Source of the DNA: RUG11237 sp045119215
GTDB lineage: Bacteria; Bacillota; Clostridia; Lachnospirales; Lachnospiraceae
Direction: 5' to 3'
DNA length: 17,251 nucleotides
Assembly (NCBI GenBank): GCA_045119215.1
Contig: JBGVDD010000072.1
Coordinates: forward strand, 1-17,251
A program made the position numbers and the translations under genes. A model generated the notes under the pieces. The model searched no databases and had not been told where the DNA came from. It was given only the letters and a program-made list of their open reading frames with translations. Shown in pieces: positions 1 through 7,021 of this stretch (the stretch's first letter is position 1; each line of letters starts with the position of its first letter).

Positions 1-329
1 AGGGTGTAAAACTGTTAGCAACAAAAGTAAGCGGAGTCGATATGAATGGTCTTCGTGAACTGGGTGATCAGTTAAAAGAAAAACTGGGTGACGGTGTGAT
101 CGTACTTGCTTCTGACTGTGATGGTAAAGTAAACCTGGTTGCTATGGCAACGGATGCAGCAATGGGCAAAGGTGCGCATGCAGGTAATTTGATCAAAGGA
201 ATTGCAGCACTTGTTGGCGGTGGCGGCGGCGGCCGTCCAAACATGGCTCAGGCTGGTGGTAAGAATCCTGCAGGAATCGATGATGCAATCAAAGAAGCTT
301 TTGTTGTATTAGAAGGACAGATTAAATAA
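1..329 (+). CDS. alaS: Alanine--tRNA ligase, C-terminal fragment (5' end outside the window)
   Basis: Only the last 109 codons lie in the window; the reading frame is open from base 3 and continues upstream of base 1, so the ATG at 42 is internal. The protein charges tRNA-Ala in the cytoplasm. What is visible is the C-terminal DHHA1-type domain, recognisable by the VNLVAMATDAAMGKGAHAGN stretch, the glycine run followed by RPNMAQAGG, and the ending in which a short helix closes the protein. In the family this domain helps bind the tRNA elbow and couples editing to aminoacylation. The editing and catalytic domains are not in view. The stop is TAA at 327-329, and a strong promoter for rpsU begins only 10 bases later, so no terminator separates the two genes. 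Identification is confident from the C-terminal glycine-rich signature. Confidence 0.93.
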   Translation, partial: GVKLLATKVSGVDMNGLRELGDQLKEKLGDGVIVLASDCDGKVNLVAMATDAAMGKGAHAGNLIKGIAALVGGGGGGRPNMAQAGGKNPAGIDDAIKEAFVVLEGQIK

Positions 330-338
330 AAAAACTAG

Positions 339-366
339 TTGACGAATTGAAAAAAATCGTTATAAT
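339..366 (+). promoter_or_regulatory. Sigma-A type promoter of rpsU
   Basis: A -35 box TTGACG (339-344) and a perfect -10 box TATAAT (361-366) are separated by 16 bases. Transcription would start near 373, right at the first TGCATGCAT motif, and give a leader of about 100 bases before rpsU. The promoter starts 10 bases after the alaS stop. Confidence 0.75.
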
Positions 367-374
367 ATTTAATG

Positions 375-415
375 TGCATGCATTGATTGTATTGTATTAC
401 ATTTTATGCATGCAT
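375..415 (+). repeat. TGCATGCAT repeat pair / hairpin in the rpsU leader
   Basis: TGCATGCAT occurs at 375-383 and again at 407-415. Because the motif is nearly self-complementary, the copies are both direct and inverted repeats: 375-383 can pair with ATGCATGCA at 406-414, extended by a G-U pair (374/415) and a U-A pair (373/416), around a 22-base loop. A second inverted repeat, TCAGTC (429-434) with GACTGA (451-456), lies just before the ribosome binding site. Either could be an operator at the transcription start or an RNA structure; the sequence alone does not decide. Confidence 0.5.
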
Positions 416-476
416 AAATAAACCCAAATCAGTCAGTGTTACTAGGAAGGGACTGAAGGGAGGTCAGGTGTAAGAC

Positions 477-653
477 ATGTCAAATGTAATCGTTAAAGAA
501 AACGAGACTTTAGATAGCGCATTACGTCGTTTTAAGAGAAGTTGCGCAAAGGCAGGAATCCAGCAGGAGATTCGTAAGAGAGAACATTACGAAAAGCCAA
601 GCGTAAAACGTAAGAAAAAGTCTGAAGCGGCTAGAAAACGTAAATATAATTAA
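477..653 (+). CDS. rpsU: 30S ribosomal protein S21
   Basis: This 58-residue basic protein is bacterial ribosomal protein S21, a late-assembling component of the 30S platform near the 3' end of 16S rRNA. The start MSNVIVKENETLDSALRRFK, followed by a cysteine and a long Lys/Arg-rich tail (residues about 33-57), is typical of the family, and the length is normal for Firmicutes. The ATG at 477 follows AAGGGAGGT (456-464) at 12 bases, slightly longer than usual. It has its own promoter at 339-366 and its own terminator at 668-698, so it appears monocistronic. In many Firmicutes rpsU is followed by a GatB/YqeY-type gene; that partner is absent here. Identification is very confident. Confidence 0.95.
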   Translation: MSNVIVKENETLDSALRRFKRSCAKAGIQQEIRKREHYEKPSVKRKKKSEAARKRKYN

Positions 654-667
654 TTAGTGCTATAAGG

Positions 668-698
668 TTCCCTGGCGAATTTCACCAGGGAATTTTTA
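668..698 (+). terminator. Rho-independent terminator after rpsU
   Basis: TTCCCTGG (668-675) pairs perfectly with CCAGGGAA (685-692) around a 9-base loop and is followed by TTTTTATA. It begins 15 bases after the rpsU stop. Confidence 0.9.
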
Positions 699-725
699 TA
701 TAGTTACAGGCAATCTTAATAAAAT

Positions 726-759
726 CTTTCTTGTGTAAAGAAAGTAGATAAAGTATAAT
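726..759 (+). promoter_or_regulatory. Candidate promoter of the CmpB-like gene, with an inverted repeat over the -35 region
   Basis: A perfect -10 box TATAAT lies at 754-759. The best -35 at 17 bases is TTGTGT (731-736), which is poor. That same region carries a 7-bp inverted repeat, CTTTCTT (726-732) and AAGAAAG (738-744), which might be a protein-binding site compensating for the weak -35. The operator role is inference. Confidence 0.45.
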
Positions 760-815
760 AAAGACACAGTAAACAGGTGAAGAATAAAATTGATTAGATA
801 GAAGGGGGTTGGGGT

Positions 816-1391
816 ATGGTTTGGACTTATCAGTTATTTGGAACAGATATATATCATATATGTGCCTGGTTTTGGGTATATAGTATTCTGGGATGGTTTG
901 TGGAATCCATATATATGTCCATTTGCTTTAAAAAGATTACAAACCGCGGCATTATAAAGGGACCAATTTGTCCTATCTATGGTGTAGGGGCATTGTTTGT
1001 TTATTTTACATTAAAACCCTTACAGGGACACTATGTGATGCTTTACTTTATAGGAGCAATTCTTGCAACAACAGTGGAATTTATTGTGGCAAAGCTGATG
1101 ATTAGGTTCACGGGATGTGTTTGGTGGGACTATAGTCAGAAACCTTTGAATTATAAAGGAATACTCTGTGTGGAGAGCACATTGGCATGGGGATTATATA
1201 CGATTATCATGTTTGGCTTTTTACACAATGCAGTTATGGCATTTACGAATAGAATTTCTGTAGAGACTGGACGGATTCTGTCATTATTGTTAACCGTGTA
1301 TTATGTGATTGCTTTTGTGAGAGCCTTAGTAGGTGCAAGGAATATGAAAGAAATGCCAGGAATCAAAATGGTTCATACCAACGAAAAATAG
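816..1391 (+). CDS. CmpB-like integral membrane protein (putative ABC-transporter type IV / DUF1113 family)
   Basis: The 191-residue protein is strongly hydrophobic, with about five membrane helices (roughly residues 11-31, 50-68, 75-97, 118-138 and 152-172). The N-terminal pattern YSILGWFVESIYMS, followed by NRGIIKGPICPIYGVGA, is the signature of the family named putative ABC-transporter type IV or CmpB, common in Clostridia. A second conserved stretch, WWDYSQKPLNYKG, precedes the fourth helix. The family's biochemical role is not established; the transporter name comes from early annotation, and no ATPase or binding protein lies nearby. The ATG at 816 is preceded by GAAGGGGG (801-808). The gene stands alone between a weak promoter and a strong terminator at 1405-1430. 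Family assignment is confident, function is not. Confidence 0.85.
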   Translation: MVWTYQLFGTDIYHICAWFWVYSILGWFVESIYMSICFKKITNRGIIKGPICPIYGVGALFVYFTLKPLQGHYVMLYFIGAILATTVEFIVAKLMIRFTGCVWWDYSQKPLNYKGILCVESTLAWGLYTIIMFGFLHNAVMAFTNRISVETGRILSLLLTVYYVIAFVRALVGARNMKEMPGIKMVHTNEK

Positions 1392-1404
1392 AATTAGATA
1401 TGAG

Positions 1405-1430
1405 AAAACGGCAGAATTACTGCCGTTTTT
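1405..1430 (+). terminator. Rho-independent terminator after the CmpB-like gene
   Basis: AAAACGGCAG (1405-1414) and CTGCCGTTTT (1420-1429) form a perfect 10-bp stem with a 5-base loop, ending in a T run. It lies 13 bases after the stop codon. Confidence 0.92.
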
Positions 1431-1450
1431 CTGTTACACTGTATATACTA

Positions 1451-1479
1451 TGTAACTGTTCAGTACCTTCACAGTTACA
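1451..1479. repeat. 9-bp inverted repeat with loop TCAGTACCTTC
   Basis: TGTAACTGT (1451-1459) is the exact reverse complement of ACAGTTACA (1471-1479), with an 11-base loop. It is the first of three hairpins in a row between two convergent genes. It has no T run directly after it on either strand. Confidence 0.7.
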
Positions 1480-1521
1480 GCAAAAAACCATGCAAAATCA
1501 CCTGAGGTGATGGATTTTTGC
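1480..1521 (-). terminator. Long bulged hairpin, probable terminator of the minus-strand carboxypeptidase gene
   Basis: The core ATCACC/GGTGAT with a TGA loop lies inside a longer imperfect stem: GCAAAAA...CCAT on the left (from 1480) matches ATGG...TTTTTGC on the right (to 1521), with one mismatch and a bulge around GCAAA on the left. On the minus strand the stem is followed by a GGTTTTTTGC stretch, which fits termination of dac transcripts about 70 bases after the stop. Confidence 0.5.
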
Positions 1522-1545
1522 TTTGTTCTATCTAGGTTTTCCTAC

Positions 1546-1570
1546 GGACTATGCAGTGAATGCATAGTCC
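1546..1570. repeat. Perfect 10-bp inverted repeat with 5-base loop
   Basis: GGACTATGCA (1546-1555) pairs exactly with TGCATAGTCC (1561-1570). It sits 20 bases after the dac stop on the minus strand but lacks a T run in either direction, so it may be a dispersed intergenic repeat or an mRNA 3'-end stabiliser rather than a terminator. Confidence 0.7.
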
Positions 1571-1590
1571 TATACTAAATAGTTACTATA

Positions 1591-2766
1591 CTACAGTAAA
1601 AGTTTTGAAATCATGGTGCGCAGACACCAGAAATAGGAAATTTTGTCAACATCTTCTTTATAGACCAGATTACAGTAACCGATTTTTGAGTTGTTTAAAT
1701 AGTATTCTATTGTACCCGCTTTGTCTTTCGCTTTTAATGGTGCGGTTGCAAATTCTGGGAGGTTGTATTTAAAAGTAATGGATGACAAATCCGAACCCTT
1801 TGTATCTAAATACTGAAATGAGGACTGGGGTATTAGGGAAACTTGTTCCTGTGTTGCATATTTTACCGGCAAAGTTAAATTTTGGGGTTTTGGGGCAGTA
1901 TACATTTGACAGATGGAAAAACCATAATTTAACAGTGTAAGGGCTTCAGAAAACCTTGTTTTAGAGTCAGGGGCAGCCAGAATGACAGAAATTAAATTAA
2001 TATTGTTTCGGCGTCCACTTGCAGAAACACAAAATTTGGCTTTTGAAGTAAAACCGGTTTTTAAACCGGTAATATCTGGACTCATCTTTAAGAGTTTGTT
2101 TGTACTGGAAAGTCCAAATTGTGATTCTCCCCGGGCTGTAGTGTGGGTAATGGTATCCATCCATATGGTAGTATATTTTTCGATTTCGGGATATTTGTTT
2201 ATAAGTTCAGCAGACATTAAAGCAATATCATAGGCACAAGTGTGGTGTCCCTCCACATCCAGACCGTTGCAGTTTAAGAAACTGGTATCCTTCATGCCAA
2301 GTGCTTTCGCCCGTTCATTCATCATTGTCACAAAGGCTTCCTCAGAACCAGCAATGTGTTCACTGATGGCCACGCAGGCATCATTGGCAGAGGACACAAC
2401 GACACACTTAATCATGGTTTCTAAACTTTGGGTTTCCCCAGGTTCTAAATATACTTGGGAGCCCCCCATGGATGCGGCGTGTTCGGACACTGTAACGGTA
2501 TCGTTCAGATGGACTTTTCCCTCTTTTAATTGGTCAAAGGTGATAAGCAGGGTCATGATTTTTGTGATGCTTGCAGGAGGAAGAATATTATGGGAATTTT
2601 TTTCATATAGGATCGTTTTGGTGGAGGGTTCTAATAATACGGCACTTTGTGAAGATAAAGTAATATCCTGCTGGGCATAAACTAAGATACTGTCTTGAAA
2701 AAACAGACAGAATAATGGTAGCAGGATAAGGGAAGTTGTGATTAGTTTAGAGATAAAATGTTTCAT
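1591..2766 (-). CDS. Serine-type D-Ala-D-Ala carboxypeptidase (penicillin-binding protein, peptidase S11)
   Basis: The enzyme trims the terminal D-Ala from peptidoglycan stem peptides outside the cell. The three active-site motifs are all present: SITK with the nucleophile Ser66 and Lys69, SAN at 126-128, and KTG at 236-238. An N-terminal signal peptide (positive MKHFISK, hydrophobic core 8-30, cleavage probably after VYA at 29-31) exports it. The catalytic domain fills about residues 38-280. The remainder, to 391, corresponds to the beta-rich PBP5-type C-terminal domain and ends in an amphipathic or hydrophobic stretch (about 374-391) that could attach it to the membrane. It resembles the DacA/DacF group; which one cannot be decided here. 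The ATG at 2766 has only a weak upstream purine stretch. It is monocistronic and divergent from the scpAB operon. Confidence 0.9.
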   Translation of the reverse strand: MKHFISKLITTSLILLPLFCLFFQDSILVYAQQDITLSSQSAVLLEPSTKTILYEKNSHNILPPASITKIMTLLITFDQLKEGKVHLNDTVTVSEHAASMGGSQVYLEPGETQSLETMIKCVVVSSANDACVAISEHIAGSEEAFVTMMNERAKALGMKDTSFLNCNGLDVEGHHTCAYDIALMSAELINKYPEIEKYTTIWMDTITHTTARGESQFGLSSTNKLLKMSPDITGLKTGFTSKAKFCVSASGRRNNINLISVILAAPDSKTRFSEALTLLNYGFSICQMYTAPKPQNLTLPVKYATQEQVSLIPQSSFQYLDTKGSDLSSITFKYNLPEFATAPLKAKDKAGTIEYYLNNSKIGYCNLVYKEDVDKISYFWCLRTMISKLLL

Positions 2767-2795
2767 ATATCCAATCGTCCAACACTTTTTTTATT

Positions 2796-2825
2796 ATTAT
2801 GCACAAAAAACAAAAAAAATGTGAA
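2796..2825 (-). promoter_or_regulatory. Candidate promoter of the carboxypeptidase gene (minus strand)
   Basis: Read on the minus strand, TTCACA (2820-2825) and CATAAT (2796-2801) are separated by 18 bases that are almost all T. Each box matches the consensus at five of six positions. It lies back to back with the plus-strand promoter at 2853-2881. Confidence 0.5.
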
Positions 2826-2852
2826 GAATTTACTAAAAAAATAAAGAAATGC

Positions 2853-2881
2853 TTGAGGAAAAGAATATAAATTAGTATAAT
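2853..2881 (+). promoter_or_regulatory. Promoter of the phosphoesterase-scpA-scpB operon
   Basis: TTGAGG (2853-2858) and a perfect TATAAT (2876-2881) are separated by 17 bases, giving a start near 2888 and a short leader before AAGGAG (2902-2907) and the ATG at 2915. Confidence 0.75.
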
Positions 2882-2914
2882 ATTTAGTGTATACCTTGTT
2901 TAAGGAGCGAGAAA

Positions 2915-3811
2915 ATGAAATTTATTATCATAATTGTGACAGGTGTTATCATTTGTGGACTGGTTTTACTGTGGGAGATAGTACGTGAAAATGGTTTCTT
3001 TGTTACAAGGATTTATGATGTGACAGTACCGGGAACAAAGTGGAACGAATCTCATAATATTGTATTTATATCGGATTTACATAATCATGTGTATGGAAAA
3101 GATAATGATATTCTGTTGGAACATATTCGTCGCATGGAGCCGGAGTGTGTTTTGATAGGAGGGGATTTGCTGGTGGCAAAACCTGAGAAGGATTTTTCAG
3201 TAGCAGTGCGCTTTGTGGAAGACTTATGTAAGGAATATAAGGTGTTTTATGCTCATGGAAATCATGAACACAGATTGTATTTGTATCCGGAAATATACAA
3301 AGACATGGCAAAACGTTACAAGGAGGCACTGAAACATTTGCCCATCCACTGGTTGGTAAACAAAGGTGCTACTATTCAGGTGGAGGATACGAGTCTTCAT
3401 GTATTTGGAATTGAGATAGATAAGGAATATTACAAGAAATTCTTTCATGAAATCCTAAGTGAGAAGCAAGTGGAATCATATTTGGGAAAAAAACCTGAAG
3501 GATATACCGTACTACTGGCTCATAATCCTGAGTATTTTAAAGCTTATGCCGGATGGGGAGCAGATATGACGTTGTCCGGACATGTTCATGGAGGAATTAT
3601 GAGATTGCCCTTTCTTGGCGGTGTGATTTCCCCCAGTCTGAGATTATTTCCTAAGTACGACGGTGGAAGAAAGAAAGAATTTGGAAAGGAAATGATAATC
3701 AGCAGGGGCTTAGGAGTACATACCATTCCCGTTCGCTTGTTCAATCCGGCAGAATTGGTTGTATTGAGGCTTTGTTCAGAGAAAAAAGTAGATATTAATG
3801 AAAGAAAGTAG
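2915..3811 (+). CDS. Membrane-anchored calcineurin-like metallophosphoesterase (YkuE/YaeI type)
   Basis: The 298-residue protein carries the full set of dimetal phosphoesterase motifs: SDLH (Asp54, His56), GGD (82-84), GNHE (115-118), AHNP (His203) and GHVHGG (222-227). These bind two metal ions and catalyse phosphoester hydrolysis. One hydrophobic helix at residues 4-20 anchors it, probably with the catalytic domain on the outer face, as in related YkuE/YaeI-type proteins where roles in lipid-linked or wall-related phosphoester metabolism are suggested. The natural substrate cannot be read from the sequence. It is the first gene of an operon with scpA (6-base gap), scpB and a polytopic membrane protein. 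The ATG follows AAGGAG at good spacing. The family is certain, the substrate unknown. Confidence 0.88.
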   Translation: MKFIIIIVTGVIICGLVLLWEIVRENGFFVTRIYDVTVPGTKWNESHNIVFISDLHNHVYGKDNDILLEHIRRMEPECVLIGGDLLVAKPEKDFSVAVRFVEDLCKEYKVFYAHGNHEHRLYLYPEIYKDMAKRYKEALKHLPIHWLVNKGATIQVEDTSLHVFGIEIDKEYYKKFFHEILSEKQVESYLGKKPEGYTVLLAHNPEYFKAYAGWGADMTLSGHVHGGIMRLPFLGGVISPSLRLFPKYDGGRKKEFGKEMIISRGLGVHTIPVRLFNPAELVVLRLCSEKKVDINERK

Positions 3812-3817
3812 GAAGTT

Positions 3818-4582
3818 ATGTCAATTACAGTAAAATTACAGGCATTTGAAGGACCGCTGGATTTATTACTGCATCTCATTGACAAAAATAAAGTAAATAT
3901 ATATGATATTCCAATTGTTGACATCACGGAGCAGTATTTGGCATATATTAGAGAAATGGAACGTCAGGATTTAAATGTAGTCAGTGAGTTTCTAGTTATG
4001 GCGGCAACTTTAATTGATATTAAGTGTAAAATGTTACTGCCCAAGGAAGTGGATGAGGAAGGTGAGGAGATTGACCCTAGAGCAGAGTTGGTAGAACAAT
4101 TGCTTGAATACAAAATGTACAAATTTATGGCAGAGGAATTAAGAGACCGCCAAAGAGATGCGGGCAGGTCTTTGTATAAAAATCCTACCATTCCCAAGGA
4201 AGTTCTGGAATATGTTCCACCCTTCGACATAAATGAATTGCTGAGTGATGTAACATTGCGGAAGTTGAATTCTGTATTCAGAGCATGTATGAAGAGACAG
4301 GAAAACAGGATTGACCCTATTCGAAGTCAGTATGGAAATATTGAAAAAGAAGATGTGAGCATTGAAGACAAGTTTATTGATGTGGAAGAATACATATTGG
4401 AACATAAGTCATTTACGTTTCGTGGATTGTTGGAGAAGCAATGTACCAAAATGGAGATTGTTGTTACCTTTATGGTAATCCTGGAGTTGATGAAAGCAGG
4501 AAGGATTACTATTACTCAGCAGGAAACTTTTGGAGAAATATATATTACAGTAATAGATGAGGAAACAGTAAATGGAAATTAA
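3818..4582 (+). CDS. scpA: Segregation and condensation protein A (SMC kleisin)
   Basis: ScpA is the kleisin that bridges the SMC ATPase heads and, with ScpB, forms the bacterial condensin that organises and segregates the chromosome. The start, AFEGPLDLLLHLIDKNKVNI followed by YDIPIVDITEQYLAYI, is the conserved N-terminal helical segment that contacts the SMC neck. The middle part is acidic and variable (about 80-160) and binds ScpB. The C-terminal winged-helix region (about 180-254) would bind the SMC cap. The length of 254 residues is normal. The start ATG lies 6 bases after the preceding stop with GGAAG upstream. The end overlaps scpB by 11 bases, indicating translational coupling, which suits two proteins that form one complex. 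Identification is very confident. Confidence 0.95.
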   Translation: MSITVKLQAFEGPLDLLLHLIDKNKVNIYDIPIVDITEQYLAYIREMERQDLNVVSEFLVMAATLIDIKCKMLLPKEVDEEGEEIDPRAELVEQLLEYKMYKFMAEELRDRQRDAGRSLYKNPTIPKEVLEYVPPFDINELLSDVTLRKLNSVFRACMKRQENRIDPIRSQYGNIEKEDVSIEDKFIDVEEYILEHKSFTFRGLLEKQCTKMEIVVTFMVILELMKAGRITITQQETFGEIYITVIDEETVNGN

Positions 4583-5141
4583 AAAATATGAGGCAATCAT
4601 AGAAGCACTGCTTTTTACCATGGGAGATTCTGTGGAATTGAGCAGACTGGCATCGACTATTGGTCATGATGAGGAGACAACAAAGAAGATTATACATAAT
4701 CTAATGGATAAATATGCAAGTGAGGATCGTGGGATTCAAATTATTGAATTGGAAAATTCTTATCAGATGTGTACAAAAAAAGAAATGTATGACTATCTGA
4801 TTAAGCTAGCTGCACAGCCCAAAAAACATGTGTTAACAGATGTTTTGCTGGAAACTTTGTCTATTGTAGCTTATAAGCAGCCCATTACAAAAGTGGAGAT
4901 AGAAAAGATTCGTGGAGTAAAGACAGACCATGCCGTAAATAAGTTGGTAGAGTATAATCTGGTGTGTGAATTGGGAAGAAAAGATGCCCCGGGGCGTCCG
5001 TTATTATTTGGAACAACAGAAGAATTTTTGCGTTGTTTTGGAGTTCAATCCATTGATGAACTGCCTGTGGTATCACAGGATAAAGTGGAAGAATTCAAGA
5101 CAGAGGCAGAACAGGAAGTACAATTAAAACTTAAAGTGTAA
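4572..5141 (+). CDS. scpB: Segregation and condensation protein B
   Basis: ScpB is a dimeric protein with two winged-helix domains that binds the middle of ScpA in the SMC-ScpAB condensin. The N-terminal domain begins with YEAIIEALLFTMGDSVELSR; the second domain contains LLETLSIVAYKQPITKVEIE, the most conserved stretch of the family, followed by IRGVKTD and GRPLLFGTTEEFLRCFG. The length of 189 residues is typical. Its ATG lies inside the last codons of scpA (11-base overlap), and the next gene starts 16 bases after its stop, so it is the third gene of the operon. Nothing is unusual in the sequence; the C-terminal 25 residues are charged and variable, as is common. Confidence 0.95.
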   Translation: MEIKKYEAIIEALLFTMGDSVELSRLASTIGHDEETTKKIIHNLMDKYASEDRGIQIIELENSYQMCTKKEMYDYLIKLAAQPKKHVLTDVLLETLSIVAYKQPITKVEIEKIRGVKTDHAVNKLVEYNLVCELGRKDAPGRPLLFGTTEEFLRCFGVQSIDELPVVSQDKVEEFKTEAEQEVQLKLKV

Positions 5142-5157
5142 AAGGAAGGGAAGAAAA

Positions 5158-6897
5158 ATGATAAGTGTAGGGAAAAAAATTGTAGTAGCAGTCTTTGCTC
5201 TTATAAGTATGTTCTTATTGGTAAATGGTGTGACGAATTATGGTGATATGAGTGGACAGGAATTTCTATATATGGGAATTTTACTGTTGGTACTCTTGAT
5301 GGTTGCATTGGTAATCAAAAAAGGGATTACATACTTGGCAGAAGAGAAAGTATTTGTTTTATTGTATTGTATGAAGAGAAAAATGATGATTGCTGAAATT
5401 GCCAGTGTTTCAGTGTGTGCATTGATTACGCTGATTAGCCGTTTCGTAATAGCAGCCAAAGTACAGATTTCTACATTGGGTAACGAGTATGAAAAATTAC
5501 CGGAACTTTTCCCGGCAAGAAAAGTGTACGGTGCTCTTACAGGTATATTCGAGACAGTGGCTATGGGAAATATTACGGGATATGAATTATGCAATATTTT
5601 CTGTAATATTGTAGCTATGGTATTTATATATCTTATTGTACGTTCTATGTATGGAAGAAGTGGTGGCATCCTTGCATTGTTTGTGGTGGCTTGCTGGCCA
5701 ACACAGATGTATGGTGTAGTGTACGATAATCCTCAGTATTTTTGTGCAATGTTGTTCCTTGCAGTCATTTATTTTATCAAAATGTTTAGAAAAGGAACTT
5801 TGTGGTATCTCTATGCCCCATTGACAGGTCTGGCATTGGGAGTGTTAATTTATATGCAGACCGGAATGATTTTCTTTGTGGTGGTATTACTTGCATCTTT
5901 ATTTGTCAGAGGTGAAGAGGGCAAAGAAAGAACCGTGGGAGAGAATTTCTTACAGCGTGTTCCGGCGGTTGCGGTTTCGCTTGTGGTAACTTTTGTAGTG
6001 TTAATGGGAGTTAATGGCATTGTGGCATCCTCTTTGGGGTATCCCTCTTCTAAGATAACGGGAATTAATGGATATGCCATGCTTACTGGATTTAACGAAA
6101 AAAGTCAAGGAAAGGAAAATCAAGAAGATTACAATTATCTGATGGATAGTTACAAAGAAGGTAATAATCCAAAGGATGCCCAGATGGTCTGCCTTGGAAA
6201 AGTATATGACAGAATCAGTGAAAATTTTGGCAGTACGGTCAATATGATTTTGCAGAAGGCACAGTATATGTTTGGATGTGGGTATGACCTGGCTATCCGT
6301 GTAGATATGAGTGCAAGCAAGATTATTTTTGTGCAGGATGCTTATTATTTATTAATTTTGCTGGGAACAGGAGTTTTAGCAATAGAATTATTACAAAGAC
6401 AGCATCATGGGTATATTAACTTTATCTTGGTAGTGGGAAGCTTGCTTGTGTTTGCAGGAGCTTTGTTCGAGACAGGCACAGGTGTTCAGTTGGAATTTGG
6501 ATTTATCCTGGCTATTTGTTCCAGTGCGGTGGTTTCTATTCTTTACCGAAGGGCCTTGGGAGATGATACCATTCATACTATTGAGGAAATTAGAAGAAGA
6601 CAGATGGAAGAAGAAGAGAAGAAACAGAAGTGGACAGCAGGTGTGATTGGTAAGCTTCATGGAGAGAGTGCTTCTGGAGATACTCAGGGTATGACAAAGG
6701 AAGAGGAAGCAGAATATTTCTTCGATGACGAGGAAATGGAAGAGGAAGAACAAGTGGATCCGGAATTGGAAGAATTGCTTTCAAAGCTTTCTATAGATCC
6801 ATCCAAGTTGGCATCTGAGACAGTTCGAGAGAAACGTAGAAAGAAGATTGAACAGGCCAAGGAAAATCAAAAGAAAAAACAGGAATTTCTTGATTAG
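5158..6897 (+). CDS. Polytopic membrane protein with acidic coiled-coil C-terminal tail (possible GT-C-type glycosyltransferase fold)
   Basis: I do not recognise a characterised homologue. The 579-residue protein has about 11-12 hydrophobic segments between residues 7 and 465, including 7-25, 35-53, 78-100, 145-164, 168-186, 190-208, two between 217 and 250, one near 270-290, and three between 395 and 465. The layout resembles GT-C or ArnT-like glycosyltransferases that use lipid-linked sugars: many helices and a first long external loop with acidic residues (GNEYEKLPE, about 107-115). That resemblance is inference only. From about 470 the protein is soluble and highly charged: an EEIRRRQMEEEEKKQKW stretch, an acidic block near 521-545 and a Lys/Arg-rich coiled-coil end. 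AGGAAGGGAAG precedes the ATG at 5158. It is the last gene of the scpAB operon, before the terminator at 6908-6944. Confidence 0.7.
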   Translation: MISVGKKIVVAVFALISMFLLVNGVTNYGDMSGQEFLYMGILLLVLLMVALVIKKGITYLAEEKVFVLLYCMKRKMMIAEIASVSVCALITLISRFVIAAKVQISTLGNEYEKLPELFPARKVYGALTGIFETVAMGNITGYELCNIFCNIVAMVFIYLIVRSMYGRSGGILALFVVACWPTQMYGVVYDNPQYFCAMLFLAVIYFIKMFRKGTLWYLYAPLTGLALGVLIYMQTGMIFFVVVLLASLFVRGEEGKERTVGENFLQRVPAVAVSLVVTFVVLMGVNGIVASSLGYPSSKITGINGYAMLTGFNEKSQGKENQEDYNYLMDSYKEGNNPKDAQMVCLGKVYDRISENFGSTVNMILQKAQYMFGCGYDLAIRVDMSASKIIFVQDAYYLLILLGTGVLAIELLQRQHHGYINFILVVGSLLVFAGALFETGTGVQLEFGFILAICSSAVVSILYRRALGDDTIHTIEEIRRRQMEEEEKKQKWTAGVIGKLHGESASGDTQGMTKEEEAEYFFDDEEMEEEEQVDPELEELLSKLSIDPSKLASETVREKRRKKIEQAKENQKKKQEFLD

Positions 6898-6907
6898 TTG
6901 TCAAGTG

Positions 6908-6944
6908 TAGAAAAAACCTGGGTGTTAAGCCCAGGTTTTTTCTA
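6908..6944. terminator. Strong terminator closing the scpAB operon (potentially bidirectional)
   Basis: TAGAAAAAACCTGGG (6908-6922) pairs perfectly over 15 bp with CCCAGGTTTTTTCTA (6930-6944) around a 7-base loop. With its A run on the left and T run on the right it can stop transcription on both strands. Confidence 0.92.
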
Positions 6945-6973
6945 TATAAGTAAGAAGGTAATTATTCAGTACA

Positions 6974-6998
6974 GGTCTCAGCATTTACTGCTGAGGCC
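6974..6998. repeat. Hairpin between convergent genes
   Basis: GGTCTCAGCA (6974-6983) pairs with TGCTGAGGCC (6989-6998) over 10 bp, including one T-G wobble, with loop TTTAC. No T run follows on the plus strand. Its role is unknown; it lies between the two terminators of the convergent genes. Confidence 0.65.
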
Positions 6999-7021
6999 GT
7001 AAGAAAATGTGCATTTTACAA

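Noticed and set aside
375..415. Riboswitch in the rpsU leader
   Set aside because: The leader is short, lacks any conserved aptamer motif I can recognise, and has no terminator/antiterminator alternative before the start codon.
2240..2680. Plus-strand open frame of 146 codons inside the carboxypeptidase gene
   Set aside because: It is antisense to a gene with all three catalytic motifs, has no ribosome binding site and no recognisable protein features.
6391..6784. Minus-strand open frames inside the large membrane protein gene
   Set aside because: They are reverse readings of the acidic GAA/GAG-rich tail, giving Phe/Leu/Ser-rich products, and lack start signals.
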